DNA from: Bettongia penicillata ogilbyi
Lineage: Eukaryota > Chordata > Mammalia > Diprotodontia > Potoroidae
DNA: 64,000 nt
Direction: 5' to 3'
NCBI GenBank assembly: GCA_023548195.1
Contig: JAJHZJ010000061.1
Coordinates: 9,589,378-9,653,377, forward strand
In this document: positions 43,427 through 53,885 of the stretch, piece by piece
How the letters are laid out: each line of letters begins with the position of its first letter
Position numbering within the stretch: position 1 is the first letter of the stretch
The notes under the pieces: generated by a model
Databases searched by the model: none
What the model was told of the DNA's origin: nothing
Seen by the model: only the letters and a program-made list of their open reading frames with translations
Made by a program: the position numbers and the translations under genes

Positions 43427-44087
43427 AAGATCCTGCCTGCTGTTGGGGGATTCCTGAGTCTTGGGCCGCTGCCGCCTCAGCCGCCGCCCACACCTCTGCC
43501 TCCGCGGCTTCCTGCCCCGGTCCCCGCCGCCGCCGCTTCCTCCCGAGGGGGCCCGAGTCACAGAGATGCCCCGCTTCCCCTCTCCTTCAGCCCGGCTTTC
43601 TTTCTCACTGACCTGTAGCTTCTGTGGGCGGAGGGACTTTCCCGGCTGCTGGAGCTTCCTCTCTGAAGCCTGCTCGGATCAGCTTCTCTGGGGTCTCGGC
43701 CAGGGCAGCGCTGGGGGTTGGGTTTACTTTCCGGGGCACGCCGGACCCTGGGGACGGGTCTTCAGGGCTCCCTGGAACGGAAATCTCTTCCACTCTGCTT
43801 CTGCACACCTTATATTCACCCAGAAGTTATGGGGGACTCTTTTTACATTAATTCTATGGGCTTTGGTTTCAGAGCTCGTAAACGTGCGTCCTTCTACTCC
43901 GCCATCTTGGCTCCCCACATAGTACTTTGAGAAATATTTATATACACTTGCCTCATACTCTTTTGGGGAGGAACCCTAGACATGAGCCATAGTTTAAGTT
44001 GCCCTCAGGGCACCAGGGTAGGGGAGTGGATAAACTTCCCTACAAATAGAAGAGTGTGAGAACAGGGAGCCTTAGAACTGAATTGGG

Positions 44088-44218
44088 TCCAAACTTTGTG
44101 CTTGGGTACCCCAGCCCCTGTGGACCTGGTAGCAATTCAGTAACGTGAGATAAGTTGTTTGGGGCTCATTTTCCTTATCTGTAAAAATGAGGAGGTTGGA
44201 TTAGATAACCTTTGATAA
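44088..44218 (+). mobile_element. CORE-SINE with L3-like tail, degenerate
   Basis: 'tcattttccttatctgtaaaaatg' and 'ggaggttggattagataacc'. Confidence 0.55.
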
Positions 44219-44219
44219 C

Positions 44220-45012
44220 CAAGGTATCATCCTTGACTCTTCTCTCTCTCTCATTCTCTATATCCAATTAGCTGCCAAGTTTTGTCAATTTTATCCTTAC
44301 CACATCTCTTTTATATCCCACCTTCATTTCTCTGACATTGTAACCAAACTGCTTCAGACCCAATCACTTCACACCTGGACTATGACTGTTGGTTGGTCTC
44401 TCTGCCCCAAGTCCTTCCCCACTCCAGTCCATCTGCCAAAGTGATATTCCTAAAGGGTATGTCTGACTGTGTAACATCCCAGAGGTTCCTTATTACATCT
44501 AGGATTAAATATAAAATCCTCCCTTTGCATCTTAAAATCCCTCATAATCCAGCCTCCTTCCTCATCTTTCTAGACTTCTTATATCTTATTCTCTTCTATG
44601 TACTTTGTGAACTAAGGACACTGGCGTTCTTGTTTTTCCTTGAACAAGATACTCCATCTCCCAACTCCAGGTATTTTCACTGGTTGTCCCATAAGCTTAG
44701 TATTCTATCTCTTCTTATCTTTGTCTCTTGACTTCCCTAACTCCTTCAAATCCCAGTTAAAATTCCACCTTTTACAAGAAAACTTTCTCAGTTCTCCTTA
44801 ATGTTAGTGCCTTCACTATAAGATTATTTCTAATTTTTCTCATCTGCATCTGGTTTGCAAACAGTTGTTTGCATATTGTCTTCCCCACTACACTACACGC
44901 TCCTTGAGAACAGGGACTGGTTTTGTTTTTATTTTTTGCCTTTCTTTGTATCCTCAGTGCTCAACACAGTGCCTGACACATAGTAGGTGCTTAATAAATG
45001 ATTGCTGGTAAA
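44220..45012 (+). mobile_element. L2 3' region, ~800 bp, longest L2 here
   Basis: Continuous from 'catccttgactcttctctc' through 'acacctggactatgactg', 'gccaaagtgatattcctaaagg', 'taaatataaaatcctcc' to 'cttaataaatgattgctgg'. Serves as a local reference for other L2 pieces. Confidence 0.9.
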
Positions 45013-45372
45013 CGAGTTACAGGAGGAAATAGATTGTAAAACAATGCTAGCGGGGGACACAAACTTTCTTCTCTCAGCACTAGGTAAATCAAACCAAAAA
45101 TAAATAAGAAAGAAGTTAACAAGATGCATAGATTTTCAGAAAAGTTAGATATGATAGATGTCTGGAGAAAACTGAATGGGAATAGAAGGGAGTATACCTA
45201 TTTATCAGCTATATGTGGCACCTTCACAAAAATTGATCATTTATTAAGTTATGAGAATCTTAAAACCAAAAGCAGAAAAGTAGAACTACTAAATGCATCC
45301 TTTTCAGATCATAATTCAATAAAAATTACATTCACTAACAGGCCATGGAGACACAGATTAAAAATTAATTAG

Positions 45373-46102
45373 GGGAGGTGGAGCCAAGATGGCGGAGTAG
45401 AAAGACTCACGTATGCTAGCTCTGAACCCACAGCCCATATATTTCCTGCAAAAAGAAATCCCCACAAATTCTGGAGCATTGCAAAACACGCAGAAACACA
45501 GTGGAAAAGATCTCCATTCCAGAGAGCCCTGGAGAGCTGTCCCCAGGGGTCCGTCGCTCTCCGGACAGTGGAGTCCACCCCTGTACTGCCCTGGCCTCTC
45601 AGCCCCAGAGGAGCAGATCTGAGGAGGCTTCAGGGACGGAATCTCCGGCGGCCACGAAGGTCCCTCCACCCACAGACACTCCAGGTCAGTGAGAGAGACT
45701 TCTGGGCTGGCCGAGAGGGGAGCGGGGTGTATCTGTGGCTTGGGTCCCCTCGGGAGGCAGCGGCAGAGACAGCAGCGCCCCGGGACTCCCCGAGCAGGAA
45801 GGAGCTCCATTATGGAAGGTCTCTGCATAAACCACCTGAGGGAACTGAGCCTGGGAGACAGCCCTGCCCCCACCTGCTCCATTACTGAAGGTCTCTGCAT
45901 AAACCACCTGAGGGAACTGAGCCTGGGAGGTGGCCCTGCCCCCACCTCATTACCCCATTCCATTGCACCCTCTTTCCTCACATTGAATAGCAGTGGCGCC
46001 TGCCGCAGAAAACCCATTTGAATCTCAGACCCCAAGCACTAGCTGGGCAGATCTAGGTGGGGGTGCAGAGGAATCTCAGAAGTCAAGTAACTGGCTGGGA
46101 AA
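45373..46102 (+). promoter_or_regulatory. 5'UTR/presumed promoter of half-L1
   Basis: Begins 'gggaggtggagccaagatgg' with a YY1-type site; CpG-rich relative to flanks. It contains tandem monomers at 45806-45877 and 45878-45949, which differ at only about six positions. The promoter role is inferred from L1 5'UTRs in general. Confidence 0.6.
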
Positions 46103-47201
46103 ATGCCCAGAAAAAGGAAGAAAAATAAGACTATAGAAAGCGACTTTGATGGGGTACAGATGTTCCCGCCTTTCCATTCTGATGACAAGGTACAATTCTT
46201 ACCATCAGGGAAAGATGTGGAGGTCGGGGCCTCTGTATTCCAGACATCCCAGGTGGATGTCTGGTGGGCTCAGGCCATGGAAGAGCTCAAAAAGGATTTT
46301 GAAAATCAAGTTAGACAGGTGGAGGAAAAACTGGGAAGAGAAATGAGAAAGATGCAAGAAAAGCATGAAAAACGGGTCAATACCTTGGTAAAGGAGACCC
46401 AAAAAAATGCTGAAGAAAATAACACCTTGAAAAATAGGCTCACTCAACTGACAAAAGAGGTTCAAAAAGCCAATGAGGAGAAGAATGCTTTCAAAAGCAG
46501 AATTAGCCAAATGGAAAAAGGGGGTCAAAACTTCACTGAAGAAAATAGTTCTCTCAAAATTAGAATGGAACAGATGGAGTCTAATGACTTTCTGAGAAAC
46601 CAAGAAATCACAACAAAACCAAAAGAATGAAAAAATGGAAGAGAATGTGAAATATCTCATTGGAAAAACAACTGACCTGGAAAATAGATCCAGGACAGAC
46701 AATTTAAAAATTATGGGACTACCTGAAAGCCAGGATCAAAAAAAGAGCCTAGACATCACCTTCCATGAAATTATTGAGGAAAACTGCCCTGACATTCTAG
46801 AAGCAGAGGGCAAAATAAGTATTGAAAGAATCCATCAATCATCGCCTGAAAGAGATCCAAAAAGAGAAACTCCTAGGAACATTGTGGCCAAATTCCAGAA
46901 CTCCCAAGTCAAGGAGAAAACCTTGCAAGCAGCTAGAAAGAAACAATTCAAGTATTGTGGAAATACAATCAGGATAACTCAAGATCTAGCAGCTTCTACA
47001 TTAAGGGATCACAGGGCGTGGAATAGGATATTCCAGAAGGCAAAGGAACTAGGACTCAAACCAAGAATCACCTACCCAGCAAAACTGAGTATAATACTTC
47101 AGGGGAAAATATGGTCTTTCAATGAAACAGAGGACTTTCAAGCATTCTTGATGAAAAGACCAGAGCTGAAAAGAAAATTTGACTTTCAAACACAAGAATG
47201 A
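46103..47201 (+). pseudogene. Half-L1 ORF1, disrupted by a 2-nt deletion
   Basis: RNA-binding chaperone-type ORF1 protein of L1 elements. ATG at 46103; start MPRKRKKNKTIES is basic. Residues ~60-165 form a long coiled coil (EELKKDFE..., repeated E/K/L heptads) expected to trimerise. After the break come an RRM-like domain (RTDNLKIMGLPES..., IERIHQSS, NIVAKF) and a C-terminal domain (ITQDLAASTLRDHRAWNRIF, LKPRITYPAKLS) ending with a stop at 47199. The frame is lost near 46612, where sister copies have two extra bases; the first frame stops at 46628. Otherwise no stop, so the copy is young or recently mobile. Confidence 0.9.
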
Positions 47202-48251
47202 GAAGAAGCATGAAAAAGTAAACAGCAAAGAGAAGTCATAAGGGACTTACCAAAAGTGAACTGTTTACATTCCTACATGGAAAGACAATATTTGTAACTC
47301 TTAAAATTTTTCAGTATCTGGGTAGTTGGTGGGATCACACACACACATACACACACACATGTACACGTGTGCATACATGCACACATACACACATGCATGC
47401 ACATACAGAGACAGAGAGCACAGAGTGAATTGAATAGGATGGGACCATATCTTAAAAGAAATTAAGGTAAATGGTGAGAGAGAAATGCAGTGGGAGGAAA
47501 GAGGGTGCAATGGAATGGGGTAAATTATATGTCATTTAAGAGGCAAGCAGGAGACTTTTTAGTGGAGGGAAAAAGAGGAGAGCTGAGAAAAAAGCAAGAT
47601 GTTTACCCTCATCACATTCGACTAAAGGAAGGAATAAAATGCACAGTCATTTTGGTATGAAAACCTATCTTACAATACAGGAAAGTGGGGGAGAAGGAGA
47701 TAAGCAAGGCGGGGGGGGGATGATGGAAGGGAGGGCAATGGGAGGAGGGAGCAATTTGAAGTCAACACTTGGGGAGGGACAGGATTAAAAGACAGAATAG
47801 ACACAATGCGGGGCAGGATAGGATGGAGGAAAATACAGTTAGTCTTACACAACACGACTATTATGGAAGTCATTTGCAAAACTACACAGATATGGCCTAT
47901 ATTGAATTGCCTGCCTTCCCAAAGGGAATGGGTGGGGAGGGAGGGATGGGGAGAATTTGGAACTCAAAGTTTTAGGAACAACTGTTTAGTATTGTTCTTG
48001 CTACTAGGAAATAAGAAATACAGTTAATGGGGAATAGAAAGATCTGGCCCTACAGGACAAAAGAGAAGATGGGGACAAGAGAAGGCAGGGATGATAGAAG
48101 AGAGGGCAGATTGGTGATAGGGAAAATTAGAATGCTTGGTGTATTGGGGTGGGCAGAGGGGATAAAAGGGGAGAAAATTTGGAAGCCAAAATTTTGTGAA
48201 AATGAATGTAAAAAGTTAAATAAATAAATTTATATTAAAGTAAAAATAAAA
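47202..48251 (+). other. 3'UTR of half-L1
   Basis: Starts right after ORF1 ('gagaagaagcatgaaaaag'). It has a (CA)n-rich stretch at 47337-47410 and long G/A-rich sequence on the sense strand (e.g. 47700-47720, 47930-47955), a feature of L1 3'UTRs that can form G-quadruplexes, and terminates in an AT-rich tail. Shared with the other two half-L1 copies. Confidence 0.8.
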
Positions 48252-49480
48252 TAAAAATTAATTAGAAACTAAGTAATCTAATCCTAAAAAATGAATCGGT
48301 CAAAGAAAAAATCATAGAAACAACAAGAATGAAAATAGTGAGAAAATATGCCAAGATTTATGGGATGCAGGGAAAACAGTAGGTAGGGGAAATTTTATAT
48401 CCCTCTAAATACTTACATCAATAAAATAGAGAAAGAGCAGATCAAAGAACTGAGCATGCAACTAAAAAAATTAGAAAAAGAACAATTCAAAATCCCCTAT
48501 TAAACACCAAAATGGAAATCTTGAAAATCAAAGGAGAGATTAATAAAAGTGAAAGTAAGAAAAACCATGAAACTAATAAATGAAATAAGAAACTTGCTTT
48601 ATGAAAAAAATGCATAAATCATTGATTAAATTGATTTTTAAAAAGCAAGAAGAAAATCAAATTACCAATATAAAAAATGAAAAGGGTGGATTCACCACCA
48701 ATGAAGATGAAATTAAAACAATAATTAGGAGATATTTTGCCTGGTTATATACCAACAAATCTAACAACCTTGGTGGAATGGATGAAGATTTACAACTTGT
48801 AAATTGCCCAGATTAACAGAAGAGGAAATAGAGTACTTAAATAATCCTATCATAAAAAAAAAAATAAATTGGATAAGCTATCACTGAGATCCCCAAAGGA
48901 AATCCCAGGACCAGATGGATTTACAAGTGAATACCAAACATTTAAAGAACACTAAATTCCAATACTATAAGCTATTGGGGAAAATGGGCAAAGAAGGAGT
49001 CCTACCTAATTCTTTCTATGACACAAATATGGTGATAATACCTAAACGAGAAAGACCAAAAGCAGAGAAAGAAAGCTATAGACCAATTTCCCTAATGAGT
49101 ATTAATGCAAAAAAATTTAAATAAAACACTAGCAAAGAGATTATACCAATATACCAATACCATCATATACTGTGACCAGGTGGGATTTATGCTGGTAACT
49201 CAGGGCTGATTCCATATTAAGAAAACTATCAGCACAATTGACCATATCAATAACAAAAAACCCCAGAAATAATAAGATTTTGTCAATAGATGTAGAAAAA
49301 AGTTTTTTTTTTATAAAATATACCACTTATTCCTATTAAAACTCTAGAAAGCATAGGAATAAATAGGTATTTCCTTAAAATAATAATCAGTATCTATCTA
49401 AAATCATGAGTAAGCATTATTTTTACTGAGGATAAGCTAGAAACCTTCCCAATAGGAGTAGGGGTGAAGTGACAATGAAC

Positions 49481-49698
49481 GTAAACAAGAAGCAGAATTG
49501 AGAGCAGGTCCATGAAAACTAATACAATGCAATTATGGCAAGGTGCTATGAAAACAGCTTCACACCAGTTAAATTTAGTATAAGTCACATTTGTGATGAA
49601 TACTATACAAACTTAAAAAAAGACATTTTTAGCTATGTTGAGGATGATAGAAAGATCAAGGAAGTGATATGATCTGTGCTTGGAATGGCTAGGAAGAT
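49481..49698. other. Anonymous sequence
   Basis: A possible reversed L2 scrap 'ggaagtgatatgatctgtgc' near 49658; otherwise unrecognised. Confidence 0.4.
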
Positions 49699-49911
49699 AA
49701 TGATAATAACTGGTCATAGGTCTATCAAGCTTTAAGTTTACAAAGCAGAAGACAGAGAGAGGGTTAAACTACTCTATTCCTATTCTGCTTGTATGTTTTC
49801 TATCAAGGAGAATGATCTTCAGAAACAGAAGTGGATAATAAAAATGGTTGATTTTGAGAAAAATGAAACCCAATATAAACTTGTCTTTCAAAGAATCAAA
49901 TCACCAGACTC

Positions 49912-49914
<3 letters not shown>

Positions 49915-49948
<34 letters not shown>
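49915..49948. repeat. (TA)n microsatellite
   Basis: About 16 TA units inside the L3. Confidence 0.95.
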
Positions 49949-49950
<2 letters not shown>

Positions 49951-50794
49951 CCAGTATATTTAAAGAACGTGCTTGAAAAATTACTGAGCTATTGTCAGGA
50001 ATCTTTGATAAATCATGACAAGTGGGAGGGAGGATTGTAAATGGACAAATATCGCAATTCTCCAAAAAGGAAACCAACACAGAGACTTCACATTATAGGA
50101 AGAAGGGTTTTATATCAAATCCTGGCAAAATTTTGGAATGAATTATTAAGGCAAAAATCAAAGGAAAACAGTGAACATCATGAACTAACTTAAGTTTACA
50201 ACTGATACCAGACTACTCTAATTTTCTGTTTTCACAATGTTATTGGTCAGTGAATAAGAAGAATGCCATGGGTGTAATGTATCTACATTTCAGCAGGGCA
50301 TTTACTGGAGTCTGTCACAATATTCTTACAAACAAGAAGAGTAGATATAGATTAAATGGTAGGTTTAGACATAGTCTATTGACCATGCCTAAGGTGTGGA
50401 TCAACCAGCCCCAGAGAGTGTAGATGTCAACTACAAGAGACACAGTGAAATTTTGCAAGACACCCTTCTTTATAAGTTATTTTCTAAATCAAAGATCTGG
50501 ATGCAGGTAGATACGACATTTTAAAATAATATTACGCTGTGAGTGATAGTGTACATTGAATGACAGAATTAGAATCCCAAAAGATCTGTAACCATCTGGC
50601 AGGGTTACCCAAAGCTAGCAAGAGGAAATTTAACAAGGATAGGCATAAAATTCCATACTTGGATTAAAAACAACAACTGTAGAAGTATAGAGCATAACTT
50701 GAATTAATTCATGAAGGAAACAAAGATCTGGGGCTTTTAGTAGACTGCATGATCAATGTGGTATGTTAAACTTCAATAATAGAGGGAAGGGGAA

Positions 50795-51055
50795 GGAAAC
50801 TAAGCACCTACTCTGTGCTAGGCACTGTGCTAAGGGTTTTACAAATATTATCTTATTTGGTCTTCACAACAACCCTGTGAAGTAGATGCTACTATTATCT
50901 TCATTTTACAGAAGAGGAAACTGAAACAAATAGAAGTTATGTGACTTGTTCAGGATTTTACAGGTTTCAGTATCTGAGGTGAGATTTGAACTCAGGTCTT
51001 TCTGACTCCAGGACCAATGTTTTCTCTATTCACAGTACCACCAGCTGCCTCTAAC
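50795..51055 (-). mobile_element. MIR, antisense, inserted in L3
   Basis: 'ctctgtgctaggcactgtgc', 'acaaatattatcttatttgg', 'cattttacagaagaggaaactg', 'tttgaactcaggtctttctg', head end 'accaccagctgcctc'. Essentially full length. Confidence 0.9.
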
Positions 51056-51612
51056 GGAACAGTAGTCATAACAAAGAGATAATGATCTTACTGTTCTTTA
51101 CTTGGTCATACTACATCTAGAATATTATCTCCCAGCCTGGATTCCACATTGTAGAAGGGACATGGGCTAACTGGATCATATCCAGAGAACAACAAGAATA
51201 ATGAGGTGATGATTTTAAACCTTGCAGAGATTAAGGAAAAGATTAATCTAGAGAAGAGGAGCCTTGGAAAGGTAGCACATGAGAATTATCTTCAAATATT
51301 TAAGCAGTTGTTAAATAGAAGGGGGATTTCACCTGCTCCATTTGATCCCAAGGGACAAAATTAAAACAGTGAGTGCAAGCTACATGAAGACATATTTCAA
51401 CAAAACATAAGGAAAAACTTCTAACAATTAAAGTGGAGTGAGTTAATTTAATGCCTAGGGAGTTCTTTGTCATGAGAAGTATTTCAGAAGAGAATGGATG
51501 AGCACTTTGAGGGAGGGGGGGCATCAATGTACATGAAATTCCTGATGGGTATAAGCCTATAAAGAATGAACAAAATAACTCCTTCCAGCTCTACAATTTG
51601 ATGATTCTCATT

Positions 51613-52242
51613 ATAAAATCAAAATTATTTCTATGAAATGGATGTTGAACCTCAAACCATCAGGTTCCCCATTCCAAAACCCTACTAAAGTCCTTCTGAT
51701 TTCACCCCTAAGGGATAGGGGGAAGCTGAATAATTAAGTAAGGCTTCAAAATGATGCTGTGGGTTCAACAGGGAATGGTTTCTACTCAAGGATTCACAGA
51801 ACCAATAGCCCTGAAGACAGCACCGTATCTTCTGATTCTTGGAGCAGGGAAGTAGTTGTTATCATATATGGAGCCTGAAAGCCCTCTGAGACCCTAATCC
51901 TGTTAAGGCAGAAACATTTTACCTTCCCTGGAAGTCACAAGCTACAGTTAAAAGGCAACACTGTACAGTTACTCAACAAGAATTATATGCCTTTCCTTGT
52001 TTAGAGAGCTCCCATCTGTTAGATCCTGAGTTCAGCACCTCATTGGTCTTGTTCTCTGGCTTGTTCTCCCAACGCAATTGGATGACCACAAGTCTCTTTG
52101 CTCCTTCGTTTCTATTCTTGCCTTATGTACTTTGGTGAAATGATCAACTTTACTTTGCCTCATTTCACATCTTTACCTATCCTCCCTCTTGATCCTCCCA
52201 CCAGTTTTATAATGACCTACAGCCCAATATTTACCAACCACC
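51613..52242. other. Anonymous sequence
   Basis: No repeat or gene recognised. Confidence 0.45.
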
Positions 52243-52244
52243 AT

Positions 52245-52440
52245 GATGGAGTACAAAGTGTTAGATTTGGAATCAGAGAACCTAAGTTCATATCCTAGCT
52301 TTGTTCCTTAGGAACAAAGTGTAACTTGTATACTTTGTACAAGTCACTTTACCACCATAGGCTTCAGTTTCTCAATCAATAAAAGGAGAGGGTTGGACTA
52401 TGTGACCTCAGAAGTCCTTCCCAAATTCTAAATCTATGAA
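52245..52440 (+). mobile_element. CORE-SINE with L3-like tail
   Basis: 'ttagatttggaatcagagaacc', 'gtacaagtcactttaccacc', then 'ggactatgtgacctcagaag' and 'aaattctaaatctatg'. A small local duplication around 'ggaacaaagtgtaact' is present. Confidence 0.65.
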
Positions 52441-52608
52441 ATACCCTAAGACCTTTGTCCCAGTCTCTTGTACTTTGGCCTCTGCCATGTTTCTGAATCA
52501 CAATTACAACCATATGTTAGCCAACCCCTCCCATTCAGCCTGGCCAGACAAGCCTGCTGTCTCCACCCAGTTAAGCTGAGGCCAACCGGGTTCATTCCGG
52601 GCACTTAC

Positions 52609-52906
52609 CCACGATGATCCTTCCGTTGTTCCTCTAGCTGAGTCTGTAGAGAAGCCAACAGTTCCATGAGACTTGTAGCTGAGATCCATACCCTATTAAA
52701 AACCAGTACAGAATTTAGACTAAGCACATGAAAGACAGAGTTCTTTTGTCTCTCTAGTCTTCAGATCAGCTCAGCCTGGGTCTTATTTCTTCTGCCTCTC
52801 CTCAGTTCTCTCTTGAACATGATTGAAAAAGAAAGCCTACCGTGTAACTGCAGAGGGCATGGTAAATCTGTTGCCCCAGGTTAAGATCTTTGAGAGTCTC
52901 ACTGTG
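52609..52906 (-). other. Two splice-bounded open segments, possible exons
   Basis: Minus strand. Segment A (52906-52841, 66 nt) is preceded by 'tcttcattcttgcag' and followed by 'gtaggc'. Segment B (52692-52609, 84 nt) is preceded by 'tttttaatag' and followed by 'gtaagtg'. Both lengths are multiples of three, and one phase keeps both open across the join; B then reads LMELLASLQTQLEEQRKDHR, coiled-coil-like. No gene is recognised; the implied intron is only ~148 bp. Could be chance. Confidence 0.2.
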
Positions 52907-53039
52907 CTGCAAGAATGAAGAGAGTTGGATAATGAATGACTCAGAGAAGAATGTGGGGAATGAGAAAAGAATTCTCTCTACCATCTGAGGCTAAGAAGCC
53001 ATATGGATGCAGTTCCTGCCACCACCATCAGCATTATTG

Positions 53040-53885
53040 CCAATGTCATGCCAAGACAGGACCTCGACAACTCTTGCCTGGCCTGAACCATTATAATAGC
53101 CTCCAGATTGCTGCCCCTTCCTCAAATCTATCTCTTCTCTCTCTACCTCCACCAGCCATCAAAATGCTATACCTAAAATGCAGGTGTGGCCATGTCACTC
53201 TGCTGCTTATAAACCTCTACGGTGTCACAGATTCCTTTAGAAGGGTTCTTAGCCTTTTTCATTTCATGGAATGCAATCTGGCGAAACCTATAGACTTATT
53301 CTCAGAATAATTTTTTTTAAATGCACAAAATTCACAGGAAACAAAGTATACTGAAGTAGTTGTCAAAAATACCAAAAAACAAACAAACAAAAAAACTCCA
53401 AAAACCCAACAGGTTCACAGACCTTAGGTTGAGAACCTTGCTCTTGAATAATTCATTCAAGCTTACTATCTGACTCCTCTCTACCTTTCTAGGCTTATTA
53501 AACGTTATTCCCCTTCTCTTCACACACAAAAATTAGTCTCTTTGCTGTTCCTTATATACAACATTCCATCTCCCATCTCCAAGTCTTTGTAGGGGCATAC
53601 CTGGTATGTACTCCCTCCTTTCTTCAGGCCCTTAGGGATAGTTTCCTTCAAAACTCAACTCAAACAGCAACTATTGCATAAATTACTTCCTGATCCTCTC
53701 CACTGTTAGTTCTTTCCCCAACTCCCCAAGTTGCTTCATATTTTTTATGTATATTATGCGTTTACTTTTATGTATCCATGGTATTTCCCCATATCAAATG
53801 TAACTTCCTTGAAGTCAAGTACAGTTTTTGTCTTTATATCCCCAGCACCTAGCACAGTAATTTATCAGTTGATTAGAACTGCTCC
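53040..53885 (+). mobile_element. L2 3' region, split by hAT element
   Basis: 'gaaccattataatagcctcc', 'aaaatgcaggtgtggccatgtc' before and 'ccttagggatagtttccttc', 'cagcacctagcacagtaatt' after 53236-53448 form one L2. Confidence 0.8.
53236..53448. mobile_element. hAT-type non-autonomous DNA transposon
   Basis: Ends 'gggttcttagcctttttcat' and, reversed, 'caaggttctcaacctaagg' form short inverted termini. The interior 'ctcagaataattttttttaa' is shared with 54912-54998. The target duplication is eroded. Confidence 0.65.

Larger units (their letters stand above)
42856..43928 (-). mobile_element. 5'-end-only L1/half-L1 insertion with 13-bp target duplication
   Basis: Minus-strand element beginning at ~43915 with 'ggggagccaagatggcgg' (a YY1-type site at the +1 region, as in other mammalian L1s). 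It has an ~840-bp CpG-rich 5'UTR and the first ~70 codons of ORF1, and stops abruptly within 'ggattttgaaaa'. Identical 'cacatagtacttt' flanks at 42856-42868 and 43916-43928 show this is a complete integration event, not a later deletion. There is no poly(A) tail or 3'UTR. It belongs to the same family as the elements at 45.4, 57.8 and 61.6 kb. Confidence 0.9.
45373..48251 (+). mobile_element. Half-L1 (HAL1-like) element, complete, 2.9 kb
   Basis: Complete element with 13-bp duplication 'aaaaattaattag' on both sides (45360-45372 and 48253-48265); the upstream junction reads TT|AAAA, the preferred L1 endonuclease target. Order: 5'UTR with CCAAGATGGCGG at its start and two 72-bp monomers, ORF1 (46103-47201), and immediately a ~1.05-kb 3'UTR with CA-repeat and purine-rich sequence ending 'aataaataaatttatatt' plus an A-rich tail. 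No ORF2 sequence lies between ORF1 and the 3'UTR. HAL1 elements are a known class of L1 derivatives needing L1 ORF2p in trans; the assignment here is by architecture. Confidence 0.9.
45013..49480 (+). pseudogene. Older L1 ORF2 (EN to RT), split by half-L1 insertion
   Basis: 5'-truncated L1 ORF2 in sense. First block (45013-45372) encodes the end of the endonuclease: KIDHLLSYENL and later SFSDHNSIKI, matching the L1 EN 'SDH' motif. Second block (from 48266) runs through the linker into [35 protein letters not shown] and a DQVGFM-like segment, then a degenerate 'SIDVEK' region near 49280. The RT active site, Cys-rich domain and 3'UTR are missing. Many stops and frameshifts; removing the insertion and one target duplication rejoins the two blocks. 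Confidence 0.85.
49700..51612 (+). pseudogene. L3/CR1 LINE, ORF2 remnant to 3' end
   Basis: Sense L3, ~1.6 kb of element once insertions are removed. Landmarks: 'attactgagctattgtcagg', 'caaatcctggcaaaattttgg', 'tctacatttcagcagggcatt', 'aaagatctggggcttttagtag', 'ttactggtcatactacatc'-like text at 51105, 'aacttctaacaattaaagtgg', and the end 'ccttccagctctacaatttgatg'. Interrupted by (TA)n at 49915-49948 and MIR antisense at 50795-51055. Heavily mutated, no open frame. Confidence 0.8.

Noticed and set aside
43461..43922. 153-codon plus-strand open frame in GC-rich sequence, and similar ones at 45358-46035 and 61692-62120
   Set aside because: All lie in 5'UTRs of the half-L1 family. Repetition of similar frames in several copies reflects shared UTR sequence with few stops because of GC content. 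They have no ORF1/ORF2-like domains, though an antisense or upstream ORF cannot be fully excluded.
46205..46702. 165-codon Phe/Leu-rich minus-strand open frame
   Set aside because: Antisense shadow of the half-L1 coiled-coil ORF1.
52936..53040. A third upstream exon with a hydrophobic translation on the minus strand before the possible exons at 52.6-52.9 kb
   Set aside because: The sequence grades into an L2 on the opposite strand, and the implied intron would be only ~76 bp.
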